64,000 nucleotides of DNA from Flavobacteriales bacterium (GCA_016717305.1 JADKFY010000001.1:62001-126000); one strand, 5' to 3'; positions 36,855 to 45,492 are shown, counted from the first letter of the stretch. A program made the numbers and translations. The notes: generated by a model not told the origin, from the letters alone.

Positions 36855-37011
36855 CGTGTTCGTGTACCTCACCTCAGCACCAGGATGCGACCCTGGCTCA
36901 TTGCGTCCTTTCGTTAAGCATGGTGTTATACGAGCTCTGGTCCAGTGCCAACAGGAACCCATGAACCCTTCCTAAGAAACCTCGCCAGTAGTGTAACCAC
37001 CTGAACCACGG

Positions 37012-38145
37012 TCACGATCCAGCGCGTGCTGGCAACGTAAAGCGAAGCGTAGAGCCTTGGTGTTGCACACTCTCGGCATTCACCAGACCACCATGCGCTT
37101 CCACGAAGGTCTTCACGATCGCCAATCCAAGTCCGTGGCCTTCTTCATTCCCGGGGTCACTGATGCCCTTCTCGAAGATAGTAGGCAGCACCTCGGCTGA
37201 AATGCCTTTTCCGTTGTCGCTTACCCAGCACTCTACCGCACCGTCAGGTCCCTTCTTCGCACCTATCCGGATAATGCCATGTGGTGTATGGGTAATGGCG
37301 TTGGCGATCAAATTCTGGAAGATCCTTCGCAGTAGATCCGCATCCGCGAAGACCACCAGATCTTCGGGAACCACGTTGATCACTTGCGTACTTGCGGTGC
37401 CGGCCACGGGTCTCAGGTCGTGCATCAATGCTTCGACCAAGGGCCACAGATCCAGCGTTCGGCGCTCCAGTTTAATACCGACCTCCGTTCTCAGGTCGAC
37501 ATGCTCTTCCATCACTTTATTCACCAGACCTTCCAAGTGCTTCACGTTCCGGCGAAGGCTTTTGAACATTCGGGCCGTCTCCCCTTCAGGGTCGTCCGGT
37601 GGCAGGGTCAATTCCAGCACGCTCGCTGCAAGGGAAATGGCGTTGAGAGGTGTTCGAAGGTCGTGCGCAACGAAGGCCAAATGTTCTTCCCGGCGGTGTT
37701 GTACTTCCAATGCGCTTTGGGTGGCATAGGTCTGAACGGCCAAGCCGATGGCCCCGTCCAGTACTTGGTTGAGAATGTGGAAAGGCTTTCCCTGTAGCAC
37801 CAAGCCATTGCGATCGGCCAGATCATGCACGCAGCCACGCAGGATGTTGTATTCCGCCACGACTTCCGTGATGTCAAAACCATCCTTGAAGCGCTGTGTT
37901 CCATGGGTTGGAGGCGTCCCATTTTCCAGGGCTTCAGCGATCGTCTCCTCGGACTTCACGCGCAACGCCGTGGCCAACTCCTCCAGCAATTGAGGGATGT
38001 GGTCGTTGAGGGTCGGCACATCAAGGTCCCGAGCTGAAGGAAGTTCCCGCAGCAGTTGACGCCATTGCTTCAACAAGGAAACCGACTCGCGCCTGATCAG
38101 ATCGGCGAGTTGCGTAATAACGGACGAATTCAAGTCTGCTGGCAT
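37012..38145 (-). CDS. Soluble sensor histidine kinase with RsbRD-type N-terminal domain
   Basis: 377 residues from ATG 38145 (MPADLNSSVITQLADL). Residues 5-145 resemble the RsbRD N-terminal helical domain found in stress-signalling regulators. HisKA with phosphoacceptor His161 (FVAHDLRTPLNAIS), then HATPase: N box FQNLIANAITHTPHG, G1 VSDNGKGIS, G2 GHGLGLAIVKTFVEAHGG. No membrane segment, so it senses a cytoplasmic signal. A TACTTTCG -7-like box at 38156-38163 supports the chosen start over 38169. No response regulator gene is adjacent. Confidence 0.88.
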   Translation of the reverse strand: MPADLNSSVITQLADLIRRESVSLLKQWRQLLRELPSARDLDVPTLNDHIPQLLEELATALRVKSEETIAEALENGTPPTHGTQRFKDGFDITEVVAEYNILRGCVHDLADRNGLVLQGKPFHILNQVLDGAIGLAVQTYATQSALEVQHRREEHLAFVAHDLRTPLNAISLAASVLELTLPPDDPEGETARMFKSLRRNVKHLEGLVNKVMEEHVDLRTEVGIKLERRTLDLWPLVEALMHDLRPVAGTASTQVINVVPEDLVVFADADLLRRIFQNLIANAITHTPHGIIRIGAKKGPDGAVECWVSDNGKGISAEVLPTIFEKGISDPGNEEGHGLGLAIVKTFVEAHGGLVNAESVQHQGSTLRFTLPARAGS

Positions 38146-38280
38146 GACTGGGCGGCGAAAGTACAGCACGCGATACAGTGTTATTCAGATCTGTCGGCCT
38201 TTCACGAGGTCAAGATCGGCCTGAAAGTTTTGTTTCGACCTTCTTTTCATCAGTACGTAAAGTGCAAGTCTGCGATGTAT

Positions 38281-38685
38281 TTACTCCCGAATTGCTTGAG
38301 GTTTATCCGAGGACCGGTCGGATCCTGGCAACGGAAATTTGGCTTGCCTTCTTGTTCTAGCTGTGATCCAAGCTGCACACACTTGTGCACTGCCTGCGAT
38401 GAGATACATGTACGGTAGGCCCCGCTTTCCAGCGTTGAAGAATTCGATCATGATAAGGAAGGACATCACTGCCTCAATGAGGAAGAACACGCCATCGATC
38501 CCGCGCCATTTTCTGGACAACGGCGCGTGGAACACCGCGATCAAAATGAACACACTGCCCGCAACCATGAACGCGGGCCACATACCAAGGCCACCGTCGT
38601 ATCGGTTCAAACCATTGATCAAGATGAGAAAGCCGCTGAACAAGTGAGCAAACCGACTCAACCGCTGCTTGCGCTCAATATTCAT
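38281..38685 (-). CDS. Small four-helix membrane protein, hypothetical
   Basis: 134 residues from ATG 38685 (MNIERKQRLSRFAHLF). Four hydrophobic segments (SGFLILINGLNRY, WPAFMVAGSVFILIAVFHA, FFLIEAVMSFLIMIEFF, YMYLIAGSAQVCAAWITA) and a basic tail. Not recognised. Lies 135 bp upstream of the RsbRD-kinase gene on the same strand. Confidence 0.65.
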   Translation of the reverse strand: MNIERKQRLSRFAHLFSGFLILINGLNRYDGGLGMWPAFMVAGSVFILIAVFHAPLSRKWRGIDGVFFLIEAVMSFLIMIEFFNAGKRGLPYMYLIAGSAQVCAAWITARTRRQAKFPLPGSDRSSDKPQAIRE

Positions 38686-38835
38686 TACGCTCCCGATGGT
38701 GCCAATGTAATCTGCACAGGACATTGAACCTCTCCTCCTCTACCGGACCCAATGCTCGTTACACTGTTGCACGGTCCGCACCAAGCAGAAACAAGGACGG
38801 CAAAACGGAATTTGCTGCGGAGATCCATGCGCGGC

Positions 38836-39273
38836 TCAGAAGCTCGTTTTCTGGATGCGTTTGTGCAGTTCCGGCATTTGCATCAGGGCGGCGGAGCCGT
38901 ACCATTCGTATAGCTCCGCCGCCAAAGCGCCACCCGCAATGGCCGGATCACTTTGTAACAGGGGCAAGGTCTCTGCCTTGGTTGGCGTTGTGAAAATGTA
39001 CAATCCGGCATAGCTCGGATTTTCCTCGAAAGGTCCTGCCATCACCAGTTGTCCGGTATCGGCCATACGACCGATGTTCGCCATGTGGCCGCGGAACAAA
39101 CTGTCACGCTCCGCTTGAGGTATGTACGTGCGTTCTCCTGGCGTCAATAACACCAGCGTGTAAATGCGCATGCCCCGTTCATCGGCACCCACTTTGGCAG
39201 CCAAGGTGCTATCAAAGACGGCGAGTGTCTGGGCACTTACTTGCGTATTGTTCAAGCTCATGAAGGTTATCAA
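38836..39273 (-). CDS. YciI-like protein, start uncertain
   Basis: About 140 residues. Core YTLVLLTPGERTYIPQAERD, GHMANIGRMADTGQLVMAGPF and AGLYIFTT matches YciI-like proteins of Bacteroidota. Homologues usually carry a signal peptide; here the visible starts (TTG 39273, ATG 39261) leave only a stub (ITFMSLNNTQVSAQ), and the in-frame codons further up (VKRDSLRLL) lack an ATG before a stop. Either a non-ATG start is used or the 5' end is damaged. Confidence 0.65.
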   Translation of the reverse strand: MITFMSLNNTQVSAQTLAVFDSTLAAKVGADERGMRIYTLVLLTPGERTYIPQAERDSLFRGHMANIGRMADTGQLVMAGPFEENPSYAGLYIFTTPTKAETLPLLQSDPAIAGGALAAELYEWYGSAALMQMPELHKRIQKTSF

Positions 39274-39452
39274 GAGCCGGAGGGAGTCGCGTTTGACATG
39301 ATCGCAAATCTAGGTTCCGCTCACACTCAGTCGCTTGATGGTGTCCAACTTGTTGTTGATCTCTTTCCACGGACCGAAATATGTAGAGTAGGTTCATGAG
39401 AAATTGTGGATCTACGACCCCAGTCTGTGAAGTGTGGCAAACATCGTTTACT

Positions 39453-39614
39453 AGAGCGCATCTCAAAATAGTTTTTGGAAGCGAGAATGATGGATCTCGT
39501 GACCATGCGAGGCGCCAAAGTCGAGCATAGCGGTGGTTATGTGAGACTTTTGCAACGAAGCAGGGGCGTGAAAGACACATACACAGCCCGAAGGATCATT
39601 TTGAGATGCGCTCT
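39453..39614. mobile_element. MITE-like element with perfect 17-bp terminal inverted repeats
   Basis: AGAGCGCATCTCAAAAT at 39453-39469 is repeated as its exact reverse complement at 39598-39614, enclosing 128 bp. The total of 162 bp is far too short for a transposase. No clear target-site duplication was found in the flanks, so it may be old. Size and perfect termini fit a miniature inverted-repeat element mobilised by a transposase elsewhere; a very long-looped terminator is unlikely. It lies in the 599-bp gene-free stretch 39274-39872. Confidence 0.65.
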
Positions 39615-39872
39615 GGTTGCCCAGAACCGACAATGTCGATACTCGCATCAGCGGACTCCCGACGGGTAGGTCGATCTTTCGCATGTTCGATGGTTGGATC
39701 GTGATGTGACTTGTCCGATCAACGCTTGAGGGAATGTGGCAATCCATCGTATAAGCAACTTGGGGAATTCACTCTCTCTCTTCACTATTGAACGGGCAGG
39801 GGATTCCCCATTCCATCGAACGTTCTTTAAAGCTCTTGTGTGCGCCAACACCACGAACGACGCAATTTTCCA

Positions 39873-40235
39873 ATGATCCTTGATCTTCCGGCATATTATT
39901 CGGAAACATGGTCAGAACCAAACGAACGCACCTCCCTCATGCTATCCACCAACATGCCCCAACTCGCCGAGCAGCTGAACCAACTCGGTCTAGTTACCCT
40001 AAGGGACGTCAACGGACAAGTTATCCTTATGGTCCCTGGTAATGTGGACATCCAACAAGTGGACGATCTTGTATGTGATGCCGTCTTCGTTGAGCCGGAC
40101 GAGCGTGTGTTCATAGATGATGGTTGGGTGATCTACCTGAACAAGCTTGACCGCAATCGACAACCGGCTGATGAAATGTATGTACGCCAGCAAGGCACCC
40201 ACTACCTTTTTCTTTTTGGTGGCCAAGCGGCCTGA
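39873..40235 (+). CDS. Hypothetical 120-residue protein
   Basis: From ATG 39873 (MILDLPAYYSETWSEPNERT); the earlier start codon at 39840 adds a polar leader. Acidic, mixed alpha/beta (LVTLRDVNGQVILMVPGNVD, DERVFIDDGWVIYLNKLD), no signal or membrane segment. Not recognised. Followed 49 bp later by the histone-like gene, possibly the same transcript. Confidence 0.6.
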   Translation: MILDLPAYYSETWSEPNERTSLMLSTNMPQLAEQLNQLGLVTLRDVNGQVILMVPGNVDIQQVDDLVCDAVFVEPDERVFIDDGWVIYLNKLDRNRQPADEMYVRQQGTHYLFLFGGQAA

Positions 40236-40284
40236 TGTACACTGCACCTCCTTGTTCATCCTGAAATAACAACCCTCCATTCCC

Positions 40285-40863
40285 ATGACAGCGAAGAAAG
40301 CCACAGCAAGAAAGACTGCTCCGTCCGCTCGGAAGAAAGCGGTTGCAAAGAAGGGCGTAAGCAGGGTTGCAGCAAAGAAGGTGACAACCAGGAAAGCTGC
40401 AACAAGGACGGGAGCAAGCAAGAAAGCTGCATCTGGTAGGTCTGTAGTTAAGAAAGCAGCGACCAAGAAAGTCGCTGCTAAAAAGAACACGACCAAGAAG
40501 ACAGCGTTGAAGTCGAAGGTCACGCCGGAGGCGAGTAACGTCACGAGGTCAAAACCGACAGAGCAAGGGCGTGATGTGACCAAGCCGAAGAGAGTGGCGA
40601 CACCAAAGCAGGGTCCTAATGGATCCCAGCCGACCACGGCCGTGAAGTCAGGAGCGCAGAAAAGAACGAAGGGGCCAGAAGAGCAGGACACTTCTGTTCA
40701 GGAGCAGATCCCCCCTCTGCGCCCCGATGCCACCTTCGATCCGACACCTGATACCAAACGTCCGCACCCAGGGCAGACTTCGGTTTCCAAGGGTTCACAG
40801 AGTGCACGTGCCGCAGCTCTTAAAGGTCAGCGCGCACGTATGGTGAACAAAGTGAAGCACTAA
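40285..40863 (+). CDS. Lysine/alanine-rich histone H1-like protein
   Basis: 192 residues. The first 75 are repeats of K, A, R, T and S (ARKTAPSARKKAVAKKG, KKAATKKVAAKKNTTKK), the composition of bacterial histone H1-like proteins (Hc1/HctB, AlgP) that bind and compact DNA. The C-terminal half is proline and glutamine rich (EEQDTSVQEQIPPLRPD), then SARAAALKGQRARMVNK. Repeat composition is unstable between strains. Nucleoid binding is inferred from composition only. Confidence 0.72.
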   Translation: MTAKKATARKTAPSARKKAVAKKGVSRVAAKKVTTRKAATRTGASKKAASGRSVVKKAATKKVAAKKNTTKKTALKSKVTPEASNVTRSKPTEQGRDVTKPKRVATPKQGPNGSQPTTAVKSGAQKRTKGPEEQDTSVQEQIPPLRPDATFDPTPDTKRPHPGQTSVSKGSQSARAAALKGQRARMVNKVKH

Positions 40864-40907
40864 GAATAGGATGGTTCGCTAAGCCAGCCTATTTCAGCAG
40901 CGCAAAA

Positions 40908-40935
40908 GCAAACGCACCTCGACGGGTGCGTTTGC
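40908..40935 (+). terminator. Terminator of the histone-like gene
   Basis: Perfect 11-bp stem GCAAACGCACC/GGTGCGTTTGC with a six-base loop TCGACG, 44 bp past the stop codon, preceded by AAAA and followed by TATTT. Confidence 0.8.
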
Positions 40936-41013
40936 TATTTGCAATTGCCGAATAGTGGGACGAAAACGGTCCGTGTTGCAAGTATGCCCAGAAGTATCGT
41001 CCGTGCGATCAAG

Positions 41014-41112
41014 TCACACTACGGTCATCCAAACCCAAGCGATCAGGACCACGAAGAGGAAGATGGCGATGAGGCGGTAGCCCCATGGCATGGGAGGTGG
41101 TTTCTTGCTCAT
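41014..41112 (-). CDS. 32-residue single-span membrane peptide
   Basis: ATG at 41112, stop at 41014. The peptide starts MSKKPPPMPWGYR and continues as a hydrophobic helix of about 18 residues (LIAIFLFVVLIAWVWMTVV). Positively charged N-terminus and one membrane span are typical of real small membrane proteins. Its stop lies about 80 bp from the histone-gene terminator. Too short for standard gene calling, so the evidence is its shape only. Confidence 0.5.
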   Translation of the reverse strand: MSKKPPPMPWGYRLIAIFLFVVLIAWVWMTVV

Positions 41113-41149
41113 TGTAGAGATCGGCTTCGATCAAAGGAAGTGAAGATAC

Positions 41150-41602
41150 TTAGCGGTTACGGCTCAAACTACCAGCGGCCAAGGCAACAGCCAGAACGGC
41201 ATAGACCGCATAAAGTCCTTTGCTGGAGATCTTCTCCTCAAAGCCAGGTGTCAGGCGTTTTGGGACCACATGGAAGTCCGTTATGTATGCCACTGTGGAT
41301 ACGGCGGCACCGGCCAACAAAGCACGTTGCGCACTGGGTCTTCGTCGGCGTGGCATCAATAATTCGTGAACACCGGCCCAGCCTGTTATTGCCATGGCAT
41401 TCAGCACGGAACCGATCACGGTGTGGGTGGTATCGAAGTTATCCGCCTTGGTGGCCGATTTGCCCCAAATGATATGGCTTACAGCATTGATCGGTCCTAG
41501 CGCGTTGCCGTTCTCGAACTTGCCCAACACAGCTAGTGCGCCGTTGGTCGCGGTGGTTGCAACGGCGCCTGTTGCAAGGGTATCTTTTATCCAAGTGCTC
41601 AT
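41150..41602 (-). CDS. Hypothetical membrane protein (third gene of Holin-X operon)
   Basis: 150 residues with three or four hydrophobic segments (TGAVATTATNGALAVL, ALLAGAAVSTVAYITDF, YAVYAVLAVALAAGSL) and an RRRRPSAQR basic loop. Not recognised. Its ATG overlaps the preceding gene's stop codon (ATGA), so it is translated as part of the operon 42484-41150. Confidence 0.75.
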   Translation of the reverse strand: MSTWIKDTLATGAVATTATNGALAVLGKFENGNALGPINAVSHIIWGKSATKADNFDTTHTVIGSVLNAMAITGWAGVHELLMPRRRRPSAQRALLAGAAVSTVAYITDFHVVPKRLTPGFEEKISSKGLYAVYAVLAVALAAGSLSRNR

Positions 41603-42057
41603 CTGTGATCGGTCATTTCCGCAGGTTCCACAATGGCCTCTTCCTCTTCATGTTGATGTGTCCTGAATTTTCGGACCATCTCCCCGACGCGCTCCATGAT
41701 GTTTTCCATGAACCCTTTTCCCTCCTCATTCCCACCAAAAAGCTTTCCTAAAAGAGCACTACCGCCAGTGAAGAGCAAGCGCTTGATCGGACTGCGTTGC
41801 ATGGAGCCTAGGGCAACACCAAGACCGCTGAAGGTGGCCATGGAGAATTTGCCATGCAGGAGATCGTCAACAGCGCGATAGGGTCCGAGCTTACGTAGTG
41901 CATGAACGGCCGTGTTCTTGAGCATGGCCGATCGGGCACGGTCGTTCCGTAGGATGTCCCAATGGTCATCCAATTTTGCGAGATAGTTGTCTCGCTCTGC
42001 GCGCAATCGACCCTTGGACTCGCGGAATGTTTTCAGGTCAGTGTACATCTGGTTCAT
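41599..42057 (-). CDS. Hypothetical coiled-coil protein (second gene of Holin-X operon)
   Basis: 152 residues from ATG 42057 (MNQMYTDLKTFRESKGR), overlapping the upstream gene by 20 bp. Helical N-terminus (ESKGRLRAERDNYLAKLDDHW), a small hydrophobic centre (LFTGGSALLGKLFGG), then a charged acidic tail (HQHEEEEAIVEPAEM). Position between a Holin-X-like protein and a membrane protein resembles the yqjC-yqjD-yqjE-yqjK group of enterobacteria; homology not claimed. Confidence 0.7.
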   Translation of the reverse strand: MNQMYTDLKTFRESKGRLRAERDNYLAKLDDHWDILRNDRARSAMLKNTAVHALRKLGPYRAVDDLLHGKFSMATFSGLGVALGSMQRSPIKRLLFTGGSALLGKLFGGNEEGKGFMENIMERVGEMVRKFRTHQHEEEEAIVEPAEMTDHR

Positions 42058-42484
42058 GGCCAAAAAGGTCGTTGATGCGTTCAATGATGAATCGGTCCTT
42101 TCCGCCGCCACTCCACCACACATGGTAGATAAGGTAGATGAGCAAGTAGGTGGATGCCCCAACAGCAAATCCGATCGGGTAGGAGTTCGTTAATTCACCA
42201 ACGTACAAGGAAAGCGCGATGGTGAGAAATAACAACACACCGAACATGCACACCAATCGCACTATTTGTTCAACCACGCCGGCCATGACAGAACCCGCAC
42301 GATCCGTAAGCTGCATTTTGATCAACTGCTTCTCTGTGCGGACATATCCGTTCACCGAACTTTTCAGGCTTTCCAGATAGACCGATAGGTCCAGGTCAGC
42401 GTAAGGGTCTTTTGGTTCCGTTAGTGTACCGTTCGTTGCTTCCATAGGATCCGTTTTCTGTACATCATGCAATTCTGCTGCCAT
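42038..42484 (-). CDS. Phage-holin-superfamily / YqjE-like membrane protein (Holin-X)
   Basis: 148 residues. Amphipathic N-terminus, then two hydrophobic segments (LVCMFGVLLFLTIALSLYVG and IGFAVGASTYLLIYLIYHVWW), ending in the charged FIIERINDLFGHEP tail. Matches the Holin-X/YqjE family, which in most genomes is a chromosomal envelope-stress gene and not a phage lysis gene. First gene of the three-gene operon. Confidence 0.75.
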   Translation of the reverse strand: MAAELHDVQKTDPMEATNGTLTEPKDPYADLDLSVYLESLKSSVNGYVRTEKQLIKMQLTDRAGSVMAGVVEQIVRLVCMFGVLLFLTIALSLYVGELTNSYPIGFAVGASTYLLIYLIYHVWWSGGGKDRFIIERINDLFGHEPDVH

Positions 42485-43081
42485 TCACATCCACTATTAA
42501 CCGGAAGACGTACACAACTGGATTTGGTCCGCTCGAGTTTCCCCCATTGTGGAACGAACCTCTATAAAGACTCCAGTTCATTTCTCACCAAAACTCCATC
42601 CTTATCTCCGTAGTAGTGCATGAACTTTCCTGTCCGGTGAATGAAGATGGGGACCGGCTGAGCTTATGGTTAGGTGTGGAGTTGAATGCTCAGTTCCGGG
42701 GTATTGCATTCCCATGTAGCCGTGGCAGAGCAGAAATTTCCAGTGGAACGCATGCGGCATGTATTTGGGATGTCCACTGGCATGGCACCCCTGAACATAA
42801 TATTCCAACGCGTCTTGAACATACTTCGCATTGCTCCAGCAAAAAAGGTGGTGTCACGGTCCAAGCAGATCACGCACGGTACAAGACAGGACAACCTCAA
42901 CTCATGGCTCAAGTCGCATCTCACTTTGGAAAATGGACATCCTGTTCGGGAGCGTGTGAAAGCCCAACGTGAATGTTCATGTGGTGCGGAAAATAGCGCT
43001 GATGTGTTCGACAGGTTCACCAATGCGCAATTGAAGCTGGAAGCAACTATGCACCATTGATCCATTGAACGAACGATCTCC
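42485..43081. other. 597-bp region of unclear content
   Basis: Divergent spacer between the Holin-X operon and the small membrane-protein gene. One plus-strand frame (42686-43060, 124 residues) has a plausible C-terminal half (RQDNLNSWLKSHLTLENGHP, then ECSCGAENSADVFDRFTNAQ) with a CxC pair, but its first half is compositionally poor, and the minus strand is equally open. No family recognised. A TTTCCCCCATT-type motif lies at 42538-42548. Confidence 0.35.
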
Positions 43082-43315
43082 ATGAACACACTTCACATTC
43101 TCGAACGTCCTTCGAATATTCTACAACGGGTTAGGAAGAGTTCCCCGAGAACTATTCTGGTGATGGCCTTTGTCATGCTTTGTGTGGGTGTTTTGGCTCT
43201 TGTCATTGACAGTATAGTGCTTTCCAAGATCATGGTGTATCTGGTGCTTTTCTCCATGGTGAGTTGCTTAGTGTTGGGTTTTGTGAACAAGAAGACCGCA
43301 GTGCCCAATGAATAG
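43082..43315 (+). CDS. Small two-span membrane protein, hypothetical
   Basis: 77 residues, MNTLHILERPSNILQRVRKS, with two hydrophobic helices (TILVMAFVMLCVGVLALVID and IMVYLVLFSMVSCLVLGFV). Polar, lysine-containing ends. Not recognised. Confidence 0.6.
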   Translation: MNTLHILERPSNILQRVRKSSPRTILVMAFVMLCVGVLALVIDSIVLSKIMVYLVLFSMVSCLVLGFVNKKTAVPNE

Positions 43316-43414
43316 GCTGCCGTGAATTGACGCGAAGGGTACGTTGTTATCCTCTGCCCAAATTGTCTGATCGATCTTGGTCACTTATTGTTTGAGACCA
43401 ACCATCTCCAATTC

Positions 43415-44305
43415 ATGATACGTAAGGCTGTCTGGGTGTTCATGGTCCTGCTGATCGGCATAGTGCTCGGCCATTGTGTCAAAAGGGTGCAGGCCCGACA
43501 AGCCAACCCCGACGCCCCTTTCTTCATGCCTTCCATGGAGTTGGCGAACATCACACTGACCAAATTGACCAAGGAGCAAGTGGATATGTCCATGGCCGTG
43601 GTCTTGGATAACCCATTGCCGATCGGTTTCGCGGTGGACAGTTTCACATTCGCCATGGCCATTGATGATAGAGAGGTGGTACGTTCCACCTACCCGGACC
43701 CGTTGGAATTGACAGGATATGACCGGACGGTGATCACCAAGCCTATTTCCACAAAGCAGGAATTGCTCTTGGGCACCCTGAAAGAATTGGATGCACAAGG
43801 AAGGGATAGCGTGACGTATGCAATGGACATCGAGTTCACGAAAGAATTCCCGTTGATCGGTGAGAGACCCCTTTCTTTTCACATCGAACGAGACCTTCCC
43901 CTTTTCATACTACCTGAGGTCGAGGTCTTGGACCTACAGGTCGACAAGATCGGGTTGAATGATACGCGCCTCTCCTTGGTCTTGGAGTTGAAGAACGAGA
44001 ACAACGGTTCTGTCGCTGTCCGAGATACCAAGGTGACCATGCGCGTAGGCGAAGACCGTGTGCTGAAAACGGAGATCGACAGCGCCCTATGCATACCCGC
44101 AATGGATAAGGTCAATATCACCTTACCCTTGAAGATCGACCTGGCTGAAGCCATGGGTACGATGATGAAATTCCTCCTTAAGGCCGGAACGTCTTATCGA
44201 TTTGAACTCGACGCCACCATCGTTTCCGACCAAGCTGCGACCAATGGTACTTTGATCCATGTAGAACGGGACGGTGTATTGAAGGAGTTGAAAGAAATGC
44301 GGTGA
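43415..44305 (+). CDS. LEA type 2 (WHy-domain) family protein, membrane-anchored
   Basis: 296 residues from ATG 43415 (MIRKAVWVFMVLLIGIVLGH). A single N-terminal anchor is followed by two tandem beta-sandwich domains resembling water-stress/hypersensitive-response domains: the pattern MSMAVVLDNPLPIGFAVDSF and, later, LSLVLELKNENNGSVAVRDT. WHy/LEA-2 proteins are linked to desiccation tolerance. Start 43388 would put polar residues ahead of the anchor. Confidence 0.7.
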   Translation: MIRKAVWVFMVLLIGIVLGHCVKRVQARQANPDAPFFMPSMELANITLTKLTKEQVDMSMAVVLDNPLPIGFAVDSFTFAMAIDDREVVRSTYPDPLELTGYDRTVITKPISTKQELLLGTLKELDAQGRDSVTYAMDIEFTKEFPLIGERPLSFHIERDLPLFILPEVEVLDLQVDKIGLNDTRLSLVLELKNENNGSVAVRDTKVTMRVGEDRVLKTEIDSALCIPAMDKVNITLPLKIDLAEAMGTMMKFLLKAGTSYRFELDATIVSDQAATNGTLIHVERDGVLKELKEMR

Positions 44306-44382
44306 CATGTTGCCCGGTCGCGGGTTGTGCACCAATTACGGAGCAAGACCGTGACGCACTATCTTGTGCATTCCGGATCGTC

Positions 44383-44967
44383 ATGAATTCCGTCACCGCA
44401 TCTGAACTGGCTTGGCACATGCACAACCATGCTGTGGCCTTGGACCATGAATGGGTCACCCCCAATGCCTTGTTCTATGCTTGGGAAAGTGATCTGCTCA
44501 CCGTTACCAAGAATGGATTGGTATGCGAGGTGGAGATCAAGTGTTCAAGGGCCGACCTGCTCAACGATTTGAAGAAACCGAAGCACGCTCAAGGCATGCT
44601 GATGAACGGGAGCTTCATGGCGAAGGACCCGGCAAAGAACAGGACCCCGAACCAGAGCAGAGAGGACCTGCGTCGGAATTCCGGAATGCAAGTTTGTCGC
44701 CGACCCAACTATTTCAGTTTCGCAATGCCCTGTGTGATCTATCGGAAACTGCCCGCCGGCAAGTTGCCGCAATACGCTGGGGTTTACACCATAGATGCAG
44801 AAGGGCGTGTCTTTGAAGAACGTGCTCCCATCCAGCTTCATACCGAACGTATTGGCACATCGGATCTGTTGGGTTTGGCAAAGCGTATGCACCAGCGATA
44901 CTGGAACGAACTGCGGAAGGAGAGGCATGGCGGAAGCCGACCAATAGCCTTGGACCCTGCTGTTTGA
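44383..44967 (+). CDS. PD-(D/E)XK nuclease-like (MmcB-type) protein
   Basis: 194 residues from ATG 44383 (MNSVTASELAWHMHNH). The pattern ALFYAWESDLLTVTKNGLVC then EVEIKCSRADLLNDLKKPKH gives an acidic residue (Glu35/Asp37), Glu51-x-Lys53, and downstream Lys/His, as in PD-(D/E)XK folds related to MmcB. A second block, RRPNYFSFAMPCVIYRKLPAG, follows the usual order. The DNA-repair role is inferred from the fold. Stands alone. Confidence 0.6.
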   Translation: MNSVTASELAWHMHNHAVALDHEWVTPNALFYAWESDLLTVTKNGLVCEVEIKCSRADLLNDLKKPKHAQGMLMNGSFMAKDPAKNRTPNQSREDLRRNSGMQVCRRPNYFSFAMPCVIYRKLPAGKLPQYAGVYTIDAEGRVFEERAPIQLHTERIGTSDLLGLAKRMHQRYWNELRKERHGGSRPIALDPAV

Positions 44968-45068
44968 GTGGTTGTCGTTGAATGATCGGTGTCCAGAGCG
45001 AATTGGGACGAGGATCCACGTTCTGGTCCTCACTTCCATTCTCCGAGCAAGGGAAGAGGTAAAGTCGA

Positions 45069-45311
45069 TCAACCGGCCTCAATCGTGTTCGCCGGTTCCT
45101 TGTCGCCGTGGGCGTCGCGAAGTGCCGACAACTTATGCTGAAGTGCTGTGACCACATCACCGGCCTTCAATGCCAAGTAGTGGAGATCATCTTTGGTGTT
45201 CACAATGGCCTTCCGCGTTTTCTTACCGGAAGCGGGAGCGATGAGTATACCGATGGCAACTCCGGTTGCGATGGTAGCTAACAAGAAGGAACTGGGGAAT
45301 TTGATGGACAT
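45069..45311 (-). CDS. YtxH-domain protein, short
   Basis: 80 residues from MSIKFPSSFLLATIATGVAIG; one membrane helix ending in the YtxH box LIAPASGKKTRKAIV, then a helical tail. Start 45374 would add non-hydrophobic residues. Second YtxH protein of the window. Confidence 0.75.
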   Translation of the reverse strand: MSIKFPSSFLLATIATGVAIGILIAPASGKKTRKAIVNTKDDLHYLALKAGDVVTALQHKLSALRDAHGDKEPANTIEAG

Positions 45312-45492
45312 GGTCGTGTTTTGGCAAATTGTTCCGAATGTCGTGCCAAACGAGTTGCCCCTCTTGATCGGCATTCAAATTGATCAATTCTGGGCTTGGC
45401 CGGTAAAGACAAATTGAAGCCTTGGACCATATATGTTGGGGACGGCCTCTCCGCAATTTGTTTGCTGGACATTCCGCAACACAAGCCTTATC

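Noticed and set aside
42038..42484. Holin as a sign of a prophage
   Set aside because: No capsid, terminase, integrase or lysin genes nearby; Holin-X/YqjE proteins are usual chromosomal envelope genes.
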